64,000 nucleotides of DNA from Microbacterium ulmi (GTDB taxonomy: Bacteria; Actinomycetota; Actinomycetes; Actinomycetales; Microbacteriaceae). The notes beneath the pieces were generated by a model. The model did not search any database. It was not told the DNA's origin and saw nothing but the letters and a program-made list of their open reading frames with translations. Position 1 is the first letter of the stretch. Every line of letters starts with the position of its first letter. This document shows positions 1-7,963 of the stretch, in pieces. The translations under genes and the position numbers were made by a program. Where the stretch lies: positions 617,152 to 681,151 of the forward strand of contig NZ_JAAOZF010000001.1 in assembly GCF_011759705.1 (NCBI RefSeq). The letters run 5' to 3'.

Positions 1-46
1 GGAGCGGGACCGCCCGCAGGCGGGTTCACGACGACAGCCCCGGAAA

Positions 47-81
47 CGAAGAAGACGCCCCCCGAGGGGGCGTCTTCTTCG
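47..81 (-). terminator. Terminator hairpin downstream of the tRNA-Thr/tRNA-Met pair
   Basis: Two perfectly complementary 16-nt arms (47-62 and 66-81) with a 3-nt loop lie 1 nt past the 3' end of tRNA-Met. The stem is G/C-rich at its tip and A/T-containing at its base, so it can act in both directions. Confidence 0.85.
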
Positions 82-82
82 T

Positions 83-155
83 AGCAGGAGCGGGGCTTGA
101 ACCCGCGACCTCACGATTATGAGTCGTGCGCTCTCACCAGCTGAGCTACCCTGCC
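83..155 (-). tRNA. tRNA-Met (CAT), elongator type
   Basis: The minus strand folds as a 73-nt cloverleaf. The acceptor is GGCAGGG paired with TCCTGCT, with a G.U pair at each end. The D arm has GCTCAGCTGGTGAGAGC, the anticodon loop is CTCATAA with anticodon CAT, and the T arm contains GGTTCAAGCC. CCA is not encoded. It lies 35 nt downstream of tRNA-Thr, so the two are probably co-transcribed. The A-U-rich-free acceptor end and fully paired stem argue for an elongator rather than an initiator, but that assignment is tentative. Confidence 0.93.
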
Positions 156-190
156 GCGACGCGTCCGGAGCCGAGACTCCTTCTGCTGCG

Positions 191-262
191 AGCCCCGAGT
201 CAGGATTGAACTGACGACCCCTTCCTTACCATGGAAGTGCTCTGCCACTGAGCTATCGGGGC
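191..262 (-). tRNA. tRNA-Thr (GGT)
   Basis: The minus strand gives a 72-nt cloverleaf with acceptor GCCCCGA/TCGGGGC, D-arm GCTCAGTGGCAGAGC, anticodon stem CTTCC/GGAAG around loop ATGGTAA (anticodon GGT), T arm with GTTCAATCC and discriminator T. CCA is not encoded. It is the first gene of the tRNA-Thr/tRNA-Met pair. Confidence 0.93.
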
Positions 263-333
263 GTATCGCCCGCATACGGGCAACTAGACGAGGATACCAG
301 AGCCGCGGCATCCCGCTGAATCGAGGGAAGCGC

Positions 334-2130
334 TCAGCCGAGCGAATCGCGCCCGGCGTTGGCGCGGAACCATGCGATCGGGTCGATCGGAGTCGTGCCG
401 TTCTTGAGGATCTCGACGTGCGTGTGCGCACCGAACGAGCGACCCGTGTTGCCGGTCCGGCCGAGGAACGTTCCGACCGTCACGTGCTGGCCGACCGACA
501 CCTGACGGGAGCCGACCTGCATGTGGGCGTAGCGGCTCGAGATGAGCTGACCGTCGATGATGTGGTCGATGACGACCGTGACGCCGAATGCGCCGCCGCT
601 GTCGGTCGAGATGCGCACGACGCCGTCGGCGATCGCCTGCACGTGCGATCCGTTGCCCGGCACGAAGTCGGCGCCCTGGTGCATCTGGCCGTCGCGCATG
701 CCGAAGCCGAACGTGATGCCGACACCCACCGCGAAGGGCCACTGGATCGCCGCGTTCGGGTCGTTGACGTAGAAGTTCGACGGGTTCGAGATGCCGAGCT
801 CTGAGGCGACCTCCGCGACCGACACCGTCGCGTAGTTCTCGGTCCGGTCGAGAGTCGCGTTCTGGATCTCGGCCGGCGCGACGTACACCTGCATCTCGTC
901 GGGATCGATCTCGACCCCGCTCGCCGCCGTGATGACCCCCGCGGATCGAGCCGTGATGTCGGACGTCACGCCGTTGACGGCCGCGACCGCCTGGGCAGGC
1001 GTCGTCATCCCGACCGCCAAGAGGCCGACGATTCCTACGACGCCGATCGAGAAGGATGTCGTGGCGACACGCTTGAGCGCGCCGACGCGACCGGCTCGCG
1101 ACCGACGGGGGGCGACGTGCGCGGCAGCGACGGGCTCGGGACCCTCGGCGTCGACGGCGTCTTCGGATGCCTCCGCCTCGGCCGCCTCGGCCTGAACAGG
1201 CGTCTCGCCCGTGAAGGAGAAGAGCCGGGCTGCGGCCTCGAACGCATCGACATCGGATGCCGCGGCCGGCGTCTGCTCCCTCGCCGCGCCCTCGACGAGC
1301 TGTTCGGCCTCGTCGATCGCGAGCTCGGAGTCTGCGGGCTCGATCAGCTCGAAGTCCTCGGCGGAGTCCCGCACGGGGTCCATCGCGGGCGCGACCACGA
1401 CGGGCGCTGAGGTCTCCGCGGCGGGTGCGACCGCGGGGATGACGTCGATGACCGGGTTCGGCTCGTCCACGACGTCGTCCAGGAGAGGAGGCGCCTCTAC
1501 GACGGGCATGTCCGCGACGGGCGCATGCGACTCGGTGGGCGACGCAGCCATGACGGGTGCGTGCGCGGCGACCGGGGCATCCGCGACGACCGGGGCTTGC
1601 GCGGCGACCGGGGCATCCGCGACGACCGGGGCTTGCGCGGCGACCGGGGCATCCGCGATGACCGGCTGCTGCCCCGTCGCGGCACGCTGCGCACGGGCGG
1701 CTCGGCGGCTCGGTCGCGGAGCGGCGGGGGTCACGGCGGAGGTCACCGCGGGCCGAGCATCCGCCGACGCGGCAGGACCGGACGTCGAGGTCGGGACCCC
1801 ACCCTGGTCTCTCACCGCTGCCGCCTGCGCCGCGAGGATCACGACGTCCTGCGCGATCGGCGGCACGGCGGCCGGCGGGCTGTGCCGAGCCTCGGTGGAC
1901 TCATCCGCACCAGGCATACGAGCCCCGGCGAGCGCCGAGGTCGCGGCATCCGGAGCCGGAGCCGGACGTCCCCAGACGACGGCAGGACGTGCCGGAGCAC
2001 CCTCGCTCGACCGTCGGCGCAGCTCCGCGCGCGAGCCCGTCGGCTCCGTCGACGCCGCGCTGTGCGCGGCGGAGGAGCGGCTCGACCGGCGCGTGGGCGC
2101 ACCGTCAGCCTGGGGGGCATCAAACGTCAA
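334..2130 (-). CDS. Membrane-anchored M23-family peptidoglycan endopeptidase-like protein
   Basis: A 598-aa protein. Residues 1-330 are low-complexity Ala/Pro/Glu-rich sequence with a 12-residue repeat (APVVADAPVAAQ). A hydrophobic segment around 350-375 (FSIGVVGIVGLLAVG) is a membrane anchor or signal sequence. The C-terminal ~115 residues are an M23/LytM domain with the zinc-binding patterns HQGAD (H-x3-D) and HTHVEI (H-x-H), so the catalytic set looks intact. The family cleaves peptidoglycan cross-bridges outside the membrane. The start is uncertain: the frame opens only at a TTG codon at 2130 after an in-frame stop, without a clear ribosome binding site, and a later start is possible. Confidence 0.85.
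   Translation of the reverse strand: MTFDAPQADGAPTRRSSRSSAAHSAASTEPTGSRAELRRRSSEGAPARPAVVWGRPAPAPDAATSALAGARMPGADESTEARHSPPAAVPPIAQDVVILAAQAAAVRDQGGVPTSTSGPAASADARPAVTSAVTPAAPRPSRRAARAQRAATGQQPVIADAPVAAQAPVVADAPVAAQAPVVADAPVAAHAPVMAASPTESHAPVADMPVVEAPPLLDDVVDEPNPVIDVIPAVAPAAETSAPVVVAPAMDPVRDSAEDFELIEPADSELAIDEAEQLVEGAAREQTPAAASDVDAFEAAARLFSFTGETPVQAEAAEAEASEDAVDAEGPEPVAAAHVAPRRSRAGRVGALKRVATTSFSIGVVGIVGLLAVGMTTPAQAVAAVNGVTSDITARSAGVITAASGVEIDPDEMQVYVAPAEIQNATLDRTENYATVSVAEVASELGISNPSNFYVNDPNAAIQWPFAVGVGITFGFGMRDGQMHQGADFVPGNGSHVQAIADGVVRISTDSGGAFGVTVVIDHIIDGQLISSRYAHMQVGSRQVSVGQHVTVGTFLGRTGNTGRSFGAHTHVEILKNGTTPIDPIAWFRANAGRDSLG
1565..1665 (-). repeat. 36-bp in-frame tandem repeat in the M23 protein linker
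   Basis: Two identical 36-bp units (1565-1600 and 1601-1636) are followed by a partial third copy. Each encodes twelve residues of the Ala/Pro/Val linker between the N-terminus and the membrane segment. The period is a multiple of three, so copy changes keep the frame. Confidence 0.9.
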
Positions 2131-2297
2131 GACGCAGGGGGGCTCTCAGTCGTGTCGCGTCGGGTCGCGACGGTCGGGCATGAATCTATGATCACCCGCG
2201 CCTTTCGGGCGGCGAAGGTAACGAACGGGTAAACACTACCCCCGGATTCCTGAGAGTTCTCGCAGACGCGGGATCCTTCCCCGATATATCAGCCGGG

Positions 2298-3092
2298 TCA
2301 TGCCACGGCCGCCGCGAGCAGCTCGTCGAACAGCCCGTGCCCGGCGGCGACCGTCATGGCATTGCCTGGCCGTCCGCCTGGGAGGCCCCCCACCAGTCCG
2401 CCTGCCTCGCGGACGAGAAGGGCGCCGGCCGCGTGATCCCACGGCTGCAGCCCCCGCTCGAAGTAGCCGTCGAGGCGCCCGGCCGCGACGAAGGCGAGGT
2501 CGAGGGATGCCGCGCCGATCCGGCGGATGTCGCGCGCCATCGGCATGACCCGCGCGATGCGCGCGAGGTCTCCTGCGTGCGTCGCGGGGTCGTATCCGAA
2601 GCCCGTCGCGAGCAGCGCGCCCGCGGCCGTCGGCTCCGGGTTGACGGCGAGCGCGCGGTCTCCGAGCCATGCCCCGCCGCCCTTCGCCGCGTGGAAGAGC
2701 TCGCCGATCGCAGCGTTGAAGACGACGCCGGCGACGGCATCCCATTCCTGCGGATCGGCCCCGCCGACGACGGCTGCGATGCTGACGGCGTACGTAGGGA
2801 TGCCGTACGCGTAGTTGACGGTGCCGTCGATGGGGTCGACGACCCACGTGACACCGCTCGTGCCGAGCTCTGCGCCGGACTCCTCTCCGAGGAACCCGTC
2901 GTCGGGGCGTGCCGCCGCGAGCCGTGCGCGGATGAGCGCTTCGACCTCGCGATCGGCCTGCGTCACGATGTCCGCGATGGCGGACTTCGTCGCCGCGATC
3001 TCGACGCCCTCCGTCCGTCGACGTCGGGCCAGCTCGCCCGCCTCCTGCGCGATCTCGATTGCCAGAGCCTTCAGTTCCTGTGCGAGCGCCAC
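2298..3092 (-). CDS. Inositol-monophosphatase-family phosphatase
   Basis: A 264-aa protein of the usual length for the FIG/IMPase superfamily, which are Mg2+- and Li+-sensitive phosphomonoesterases. The metal-binding signature DPIDGTVNYAYGIP lies near residue 88-101. GEES upstream supplies the other metal ligand, and the C-terminal WDHAAGALLVREAGG motif is present. Substrate (inositol phosphate, histidinol phosphate or 3'-phosphoadenosine phosphate) cannot be told from sequence. It starts with GTG, with TAGCGT exactly 6 nt upstream, so the mRNA is probably leaderless. It is divergent from the oxidoreductase at 3145. Confidence 0.9.
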   Translation of the reverse strand: MALAQELKALAIEIAQEAGELARRRRTEGVEIAATKSAIADIVTQADREVEALIRARLAAARPDDGFLGEESGAELGTSGVTWVVDPIDGTVNYAYGIPTYAVSIAAVVGGADPQEWDAVAGVVFNAAIGELFHAAKGGGAWLGDRALAVNPEPTAAGALLATGFGYDPATHAGDLARIARVMPMARDIRRIGAASLDLAFVAAGRLDGYFERGLQPWDHAAGALLVREAGGLVGGLPGGRPGNAMTVAAGHGLFDELLAAAVA

Positions 3093-3098
3093 GCGTCC

Positions 3099-3138
3099 AC
3101 GCTATCGCCCGTCGCGCCGGTCCCGCCCGGGTTAGCGT
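3099..3138. promoter_or_regulatory. Divergent leaderless promoters (IMPase / oxidoreductase)
   Basis: TAGCGT at 3099-3104 (minus strand) is 6 nt from the GTG at 3092. TAGCGT at 3133-3138 (plus strand) is 6 nt from the GTG at 3145. The same -10 word serves both genes, and the 28 bp between them means their -35 regions overlap. Confidence 0.6.
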
Positions 3139-3144
3139 GGGCGT

Positions 3145-4725
3145 GTGAGCTCCGGCATCCCCTCCCCCGTGTACGACGTCGCCATCGTGGGCGGCGGGCA
3201 CAACGCGCTCGTCGCCGCGGCCTACCTCGCGAAGGCGGGAAGGCGCGTCGTCGTGCTCGAGCGCCTTCCCCATCTCGGCGGCGCGGCGGTCTCGGAGAAG
3301 CCGTGGGCCGGCGTCGACGCGCGACTCTCGCGGTACTCCTACCTCGTGAGCCTCCTCCCCCGCACGATCATCGACGACCTGGGCCTGCGCATCCGGCTCA
3401 CCCGCCGCCGGTACTCCTCCTACACCCCCGATCCGGCCGATCCCGCGCGCGGAATCCTCGTCGACACGCGGGATGCCGCAGCCACCGCGGCATCCTTCCT
3501 CCGCGCGACGGGCGACCCGCTCGAGGCCGCGCGATTCGCGGCGTTCTACGACCGCATCTCACCCGTCGCGCGGCTCCTCTTCCCCACGACGACCGAGCCG
3601 CTGCGCCGACGGTCGGACGTGCGCGCGAGGCTCGACGACGATGCGCTGTGGGACGAGCTCGTCGAGCGTCCCCTCGGCGGCATGCTGCGGTCCGCACTCG
3701 CGACCGACCTCGCTCGCGGCATCGCCTTGACGGACGGGCTCATCGGCACGTTCGCGTCGTCCGACGACGAGAGCCTCCGGCAGAACCGCTGCTTCCTGTA
3801 CCACGTGATCGGCGGCGGCACAGGCGACTGGGACGTCCCGGTCGGCGGCATGGGTCGCGTGTCGGCGGAGCTCGAACGCGCGGCACGGGATGCCGGCGCC
3901 CACATGCGCACCGACGCAGACGTGACGGCGATCAGCCCCGACGGCGAGCTCACGGTCGACGGCGCGACGCTCGGCGCGCGACTCGTGCTGAGCGGGGTCG
4001 GTCCTGCCGTGCTGGACGCGCTCCTCGATGCGGGCGGGGCGGGCGAGGCCGTCGCAGCTCGCCCCGAGGGCGCGCAGCTGAAGGTCAACATGCTCCTTCG
4101 GCGTCTCCCGCGTCTGCGCGACGCGACGGTCGAGCCCGACGCGGCGTTCGCGGGGACGTTCCACATCAACGAGACGCTGACCCAGCTCGACGCGGGCTTC
4201 GCCCGCGCCGCGGGCGGCGACCTCCCCGATCCGCTTCCCGCCGAGATCTACTGCCATTCGCTCACGGATCCCACGATCCTCGGGCCGGAGCTGCGCGCAT
4301 CGGGTGCGCAGACGCTCACCCTGTTCGGTCTGCATGTGCCGCATCGGCTCGTGAAGGACAGGGATCAGGATGCCGCGCGCTCCGCGCTGCTCGCAGCCGC
4401 CGAGCGCTCGCTCGACTCGGTGCTCGCCGAGCCGATCGCCGACGTCCTCTTCGAAGCGCCGGACGGCACGCCGTGCGTCGAGGCGCGCACGACCGCCGAC
4501 CTCGAGGAGTCGCTCGGGATGGTCGGCGGGGACATCTTCCACGGCCCGCTGTCCTGGCCGTGGGCGGGGGACGACGAACCCCTCGAGACGCCCGCGGAAC
4601 GGTGGGGCGTGGCGACCCGGCACGAGCGAGTCCTCATGTGCGGATCGGGCTCGCGCCGCGGTGGCGCCGTGAGCGGTCTCGGCGGCCACAGTGCCGCGAT
4701 GGCCGCCCTCGAGCTGCTCGGCTGA
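3145..4725 (+). CDS. FAD-dependent oxidoreductase, phytoene desaturase/PYROXD2-like
   Basis: A 526-aa protein. The N-terminus is a Rossmann dinucleotide-binding motif (DVAIVGGGHNALVAAAYLAKAG), with the ribose-binding acid in VVVLE at residues 36-40. The Gly-rich block HVIGGGTGDWDVPVGGMGRVS near 228-245 and the C-terminal LMCGSGSRRGGAVSGLGG block are typical of the phytoene dehydrogenase-related/PYROXD2 group. No carotenoid genes are nearby, so carotenoid desaturation is not supported. Family membership is clear but the substrate is unknown. It is monocistronic, converging on the 4799 gene across a terminator. Confidence 0.88.
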   Translation: MSSGIPSPVYDVAIVGGGHNALVAAAYLAKAGRRVVVLERLPHLGGAAVSEKPWAGVDARLSRYSYLVSLLPRTIIDDLGLRIRLTRRRYSSYTPDPADPARGILVDTRDAAATAASFLRATGDPLEAARFAAFYDRISPVARLLFPTTTEPLRRRSDVRARLDDDALWDELVERPLGGMLRSALATDLARGIALTDGLIGTFASSDDESLRQNRCFLYHVIGGGTGDWDVPVGGMGRVSAELERAARDAGAHMRTDADVTAISPDGELTVDGATLGARLVLSGVGPAVLDALLDAGGAGEAVAARPEGAQLKVNMLLRRLPRLRDATVEPDAAFAGTFHINETLTQLDAGFARAAGGDLPDPLPAEIYCHSLTDPTILGPELRASGAQTLTLFGLHVPHRLVKDRDQDAARSALLAAAERSLDSVLAEPIADVLFEAPDGTPCVEARTTADLEESLGMVGGDIFHGPLSWPWAGDDEPLETPAERWGVATRHERVLMCGSGSRRGGAVSGLGGHSAAMAALELLG

Positions 4726-4756
4726 GCGTCGTTCCGGGCGTGCACCGGCAGAAACG

Positions 4757-4785
4757 CCGAGAGGCCGCGTGCGGCGGCCTCTCGG
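4757..4785. terminator. Bidirectional terminator between convergent genes
   Basis: Arms CCGAGAGGCCGC (4757-4768) and its exact complement (4774-4785) with a 5-nt loop, between the stop codons at 4725 and 4799. Confidence 0.8.
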
Positions 4786-4798
4786 GATGTGTCGCGTG

Positions 4799-5983
4799 CT
4801 ACTGCTGCGGAGGCAGCGGCGGGGGCGGCGGATACCCCGCGTAACCGGGCGGGACGGGAGGAGCCGGCGGAGCGGCGGGGTCATTCCATGCCGACGGGTC
4901 TCCCCAGGGCCGCGGGGTCGCGGCATCCGCCCACTGCTGCGAGGGATCTTCCCACGACTGCGGGGACGGGTCGCCCCACGGCTGCTGCGGAGCCTGCCAT
5001 CCCTGCTGAGCGGGGTCGACCCACGGCTGCTGCGCCGGATCGGCCGTTCCGTACGGCTGGGTGGGCGCCGGCCACGACTGCGGGTCGGAGCCGGCCCAGC
5101 CGGCGTGGTCGGACTGCTCGCCCCACGGCTGCTGTGCGGGGTGCCCCCAGCCCGCGGGCGGCGCCCCGGGGATCGCGACGGGCGCGACGGGTGCGATCGC
5201 CTGCGACGTCGACGACGGATACCCCGTGTAGTACGCATTCCAGTCGGGGCTGCCGTCGCCCAGCACGGGAAGAGGCGTCACGCCGTCGGCGTACGTCGGC
5301 CACCCCTGAGGTGCTGAGCCGTATGCCGCGCCATATGCGGCGACGGCCTCGCGAGGCCTCCTCGGCGCGAAGAGGGCGTTCACGAGCGGGACGAGCGCCG
5401 TGCCGACCGCCGCGAGGATCGCGATCGCCACGACCCAGCGCCAGTACGTGTCGGTGAAGCTGAAGAACTCGTTGAACGCGAGCGGCACCACGAGCATGAA
5501 CGCGAGAACCACGACCAGCACCGCCGTCGTCACGGTGACGGCGGTCGTGAAGGGCGTGACGTGCCGCTGATAGGCCCGCACGTAGAGGCGGATGTGAAGG
5601 AGCGCGAGCTGCAGGATGAGCACGATCATGAGGAACGCCATGAACCGGCCGAACCCGTAGCCGAACCAGCGCTCGGGCATCCAGATCAGGAACGCGCCGA
5701 TGAGGAGGATGACGACCCAGGTGACCATGCTCGACAGGGCGAACCACGGCGGGCGCCGGGCCGCGAGGTGCGCGTCGAGCAGCGCGACTCCCGCGAACCC
5801 GGCCAGGAGCAGGATCGTGAGGAAGGCCCGCCCGATGATGCCGTTCTGCGAGCCGGCCAGCACCCAGACGACGCAGACGATCGCCGCGGCGATGAGCGCG
5901 CCGATCGCGACCCAGATCGCGACGCGCAGGAGTCTCGACTCGGATGCCGGCGCCGGCTGCTGGTGATATTGCGCCTCAGTCAT
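4799..5983 (-). CDS. Polytopic membrane protein with Pro/Gln/Trp-rich tail, function unknown
   Basis: A 394-aa protein. The start at 5983 (MTEAQYHQ) is chosen over upstream in-frame starts because a good ribosome binding site (AGAGAGGAAC) precedes it. After a short Pro/Gln-rich head, residues 20-215 hold about six hydrophobic helices. These are followed by a long C-terminal tail rich in Pro, Gln, Trp and Gly with repeats of the QPWGDP/AQQPWVDP type. Such tails are common in actinobacterial DUF-type membrane proteins, but I recognise no family and give no function. It is monocistronic between the terminator at 4757 and the tRNA-Tyr region. Confidence 0.8.
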   Translation of the reverse strand: MTEAQYHQQPAPASESRLLRVAIWVAIGALIAAAIVCVVWVLAGSQNGIIGRAFLTILLLAGFAGVALLDAHLAARRPPWFALSSMVTWVVILLIGAFLIWMPERWFGYGFGRFMAFLMIVLILQLALLHIRLYVRAYQRHVTPFTTAVTVTTAVLVVVLAFMLVVPLAFNEFFSFTDTYWRWVVAIAILAAVGTALVPLVNALFAPRRPREAVAAYGAAYGSAPQGWPTYADGVTPLPVLGDGSPDWNAYYTGYPSSTSQAIAPVAPVAIPGAPPAGWGHPAQQPWGEQSDHAGWAGSDPQSWPAPTQPYGTADPAQQPWVDPAQQGWQAPQQPWGDPSPQSWEDPSQQWADAATPRPWGDPSAWNDPAAPPAPPVPPGYAGYPPPPPLPPQQ

Positions 5984-6163
5984 GGGCGTTCCTCTCTCGT
6001 GGCACGCCCATCCTGACACGCTCCGCCCCGCACGGCGCGAGGGCGCCCGCAGGAGGCGAGGATGCAGCATCCTGCGGCCCTGTGGAGGAGGGGATGCCGC
6101 GCCCGCGCCGATCGGCGTACGACCCCGCTGCGTGGCGGCCGCGCTCGACCCGCGGTCCGCGGC

Positions 6164-6203
6164 GAACGAGGAAGGGCACCCTCGCGGGTGCCCTTCCTCG
6201 TTC
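6164..6203 (-). terminator. Terminator hairpin downstream of tRNA-Tyr
   Basis: Eighteen-nt perfect arms (6164-6181 and 6186-6203) around a TCGC loop, immediately 3' of the tRNA on the minus strand. Confidence 0.85.
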
Positions 6204-6205
6204 GG

Positions 6206-6287
6206 TGGCGAGTGAGGGATTCGAACCCCCGAAGGCTACGCCGGCTGATTTACAGTCAGATCCCTTTGGCCGCTTGGGTAACTCGCC
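6206..6287 (-). tRNA. tRNA-Tyr (GTA)
   Basis: An 82-nt class II tRNA on the minus strand. The acceptor is GGCGAGT/ACTCGCC with discriminator A, and the anticodon stem CTGACT carries anticodon GTA. A long variable arm follows, and the T arm contains GGTTCGAATCC. CCA is not encoded. Confidence 0.95.
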
Positions 6288-6389
6288 TAATGCGCACCCG
6301 CCCGGCTTTTCCAGTCGACCAGAGGCGCGATCAGCAATCCTACCGTCTTGGCGCGGTCATCGAAAAATCGTGCCGCGAGGGCGCTCCGA

Positions 6390-7307
6390 TCACGTCCCGA
6401 GCCTGTCGAGATCCATCCCCTCGACCGCAGACGGCAGGCGCAGGAGCGCCCCTTCGAAGCGGCACGTCGCGGCCGCGACGTCCATCGCCCGCTGCAGCAC
6501 GGCACCCCACGCATCGGCGTCTCGCGGCAGACCCTGCAGAAGCTCGGCGACCGTCGCGGCGAGCGCGGCGTCGCCTGCTCCCATCGTGTCGACGATGCGC
6601 CCGGGCAGATCCGAGACGGGTCGTGTCACGACGTCGTCCCCGGTCTCTATCGTCGCGCCGTCGGCGCCCTGCGTCGCGAGGACGGCTCCCGCGCCGAGGT
6701 CGATGAGCCGCGCGCGCAGGGCGTCCAGCGGCTCGCCGTAGAGGAGCCGCGCGTCATCCTCGCCGACCTTCACGAGGGCCGCCCCGCCCGCGAGCTCCTC
6801 GAACCCGCGCACGAACTCGGCGCGATCGGCGAGCATCCCGGTTCGGGGGTTGGGATCGACGACGAGGGGAGCACGCACCGCCTCGACAGCCTCGGCGAGC
6901 TCCCGGGTCTGGGCGATGTCGTCGAAGGGGAAGCAGCTCACGACGACCATCGCGGCATCCGTCATCGCGGTGTGCTCCGCCGCTCCGAACCGGATCCGGC
7001 GCGCCTTCGCCGCCTCGTTGAACTCGTACACGGGCTCGCCCCCTCCCGAACGCGTGCTGACCGCTCGCGACGATCCGTACGGGGCCGACGTCGCCACGAG
7101 CTCGACGCCGAAGTCGGAGAGGTACTCGCGGATGTGCGCTCCCGCCTCGTCGTCGCCCACCATGGCGATGAGCGTCGCAGGCACGCCCAGACGCGCGAGC
7201 CCGACGGCGACGTTGAGCGCGGCTCCGCCGACGAACTCCCTCACGCCCCTGCCGTCGCGCACCTCGTCGATGAGGGCGTCTCCTATGACGACGACCTGCG
7301 GCGTCAC
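6390..7307 (-). CDS. PfkB-family carbohydrate kinase
   Basis: A 305-aa ribokinase-fold sugar kinase. The N-terminal substrate-binding block EFVGGAALNVAVGLARLG and the C-terminal ATP/anion-hole motif DTMGAGDAALAA (Asp as catalytic base) are both present. The family phosphorylates sugars such as ribose, fructose or fructose 1-phosphate, and specificity is not readable here. The start is the GTG at 7307, which overlaps the stop of the upstream zinc-finger gene as GTGA. The two genes are therefore translationally coupled. Longer in-frame upstream sequence is only the shadow of that gene. Confidence 0.9.
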   Translation of the reverse strand: MTPQVVVIGDALIDEVRDGRGVREFVGGAALNVAVGLARLGVPATLIAMVGDDEAGAHIREYLSDFGVELVATSAPYGSSRAVSTRSGGGEPVYEFNEAAKARRIRFGAAEHTAMTDAAMVVVSCFPFDDIAQTRELAEAVEAVRAPLVVDPNPRTGMLADRAEFVRGFEELAGGAALVKVGEDDARLLYGEPLDALRARLIDLGAGAVLATQGADGATIETGDDVVTRPVSDLPGRIVDTMGAGDAALAATVAELLQGLPRDADAWGAVLQRAMDVAAATCRFEGALLRLPSAVEGMDLDRLGT

Positions 7308-7813
7308 GCCCTGCCGCCTCTCGCGTCCGCTGCGTCGAGCACGCGTGCGACGAACGTCTCCGTGCGACGGCGCGTTCCATCGATGCGGCGATCCACGCTC
7401 GCGCGCACCTCGCTCGGCGCGAGCGGCGCCGCGAGCCGGACGTTCTCGTGGCACGACAGATCGGCGCAGATGTACGTGCCGACGCTGTCGCCGTGGCTGC
7501 CCGCGATGCCCGCCTTTCGCGCCGTGAACAGCGCGACCTGGTCCGCGGGCTGCATCGTGTGGCACAGGTTGCACATCGCGGAACGCGCGCGGGACGTGCC
7601 CTCGGCGGCGCGCAGCACGATGCCCGTGGCCCGCCCGCCCACTTCGGCGATGAGATACGCGCGGCCTCGGGAGCGCGGATCCCGCCATGCGAGGAAGTCC
7701 AGGTGGTCCCAGTCGGTCAGCATGAAATCGGCCGGAAGTGCGACGAGCCGCACGTCATCGTCTCCGGCGTTCACGAATGATGCGCGGACATCGTCCTCGG
7801 TCAACGGGCGCAT
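7304..7813 (-). CDS. FBP-type treble-clef zinc-finger protein (EF-G-binding C-terminal domain family)
   Basis: A 169-aa protein starting at ATG 7813 behind a strong ribosome binding site (GGAGGTCGC). Residues 80-140 contain the paired cysteines CNLC and CADLSC of the treble-clef domain shared with FusB/FBP-type EF-G-binding proteins. The N-terminal helical arm is short. In that family the zinc finger binds elongation factor G and rescues stalled ribosomes or fusidic-acid-blocked EF-G. Whether this protein does so is inference. A TAGACT box at 7839-7844 gives a short leadered mRNA. The stop overlaps the pfkB start by 4 nt. Confidence 0.82.
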   Translation of the reverse strand: MRPLTEDDVRASFVNAGDDDVRLVALPADFMLTDWDHLDFLAWRDPRSRGRAYLIAEVGGRATGIVLRAAEGTSRARSAMCNLCHTMQPADQVALFTARKAGIAGSHGDSVGTYICADLSCHENVRLAAPLAPSEVRASVDRRIDGTRRRTETFVARVLDAADARGGRA

Positions 7814-7963
7814 GCGACCTCCTCGCCGTCTGCAGGCCAGTCTACGAACCGTGCGCCGACCGGCACAGGCCCATCCGCCGTCCGCGGGGCGGAGGCGTGA
7901 GCCCGAGGGACGGGCCGGATGCCGCGGCATCCGTCGGCTCGTGCGACGCACGCGCCCGCGCCC

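Noticed and set aside
83..262. tRNA-associated att site
   Set aside because: No repeat of the tRNA 3' ends was found elsewhere in the window and no integrase adjoins.
2131..2297. c-di-AMP (ydaO-type) riboswitch upstream of the M23 gene
   Set aside because: Such riboswitches often precede cell-wall hydrolase genes in actinobacteria, but I could not find the conserved core or pairing pattern in these 167 nt.
3145..4725. Carotenoid phytoene desaturase (crtI)
   Set aside because: The fold is shared, but no crt genes are nearby and the sequence blocks fit the PYROXD2-like group better.
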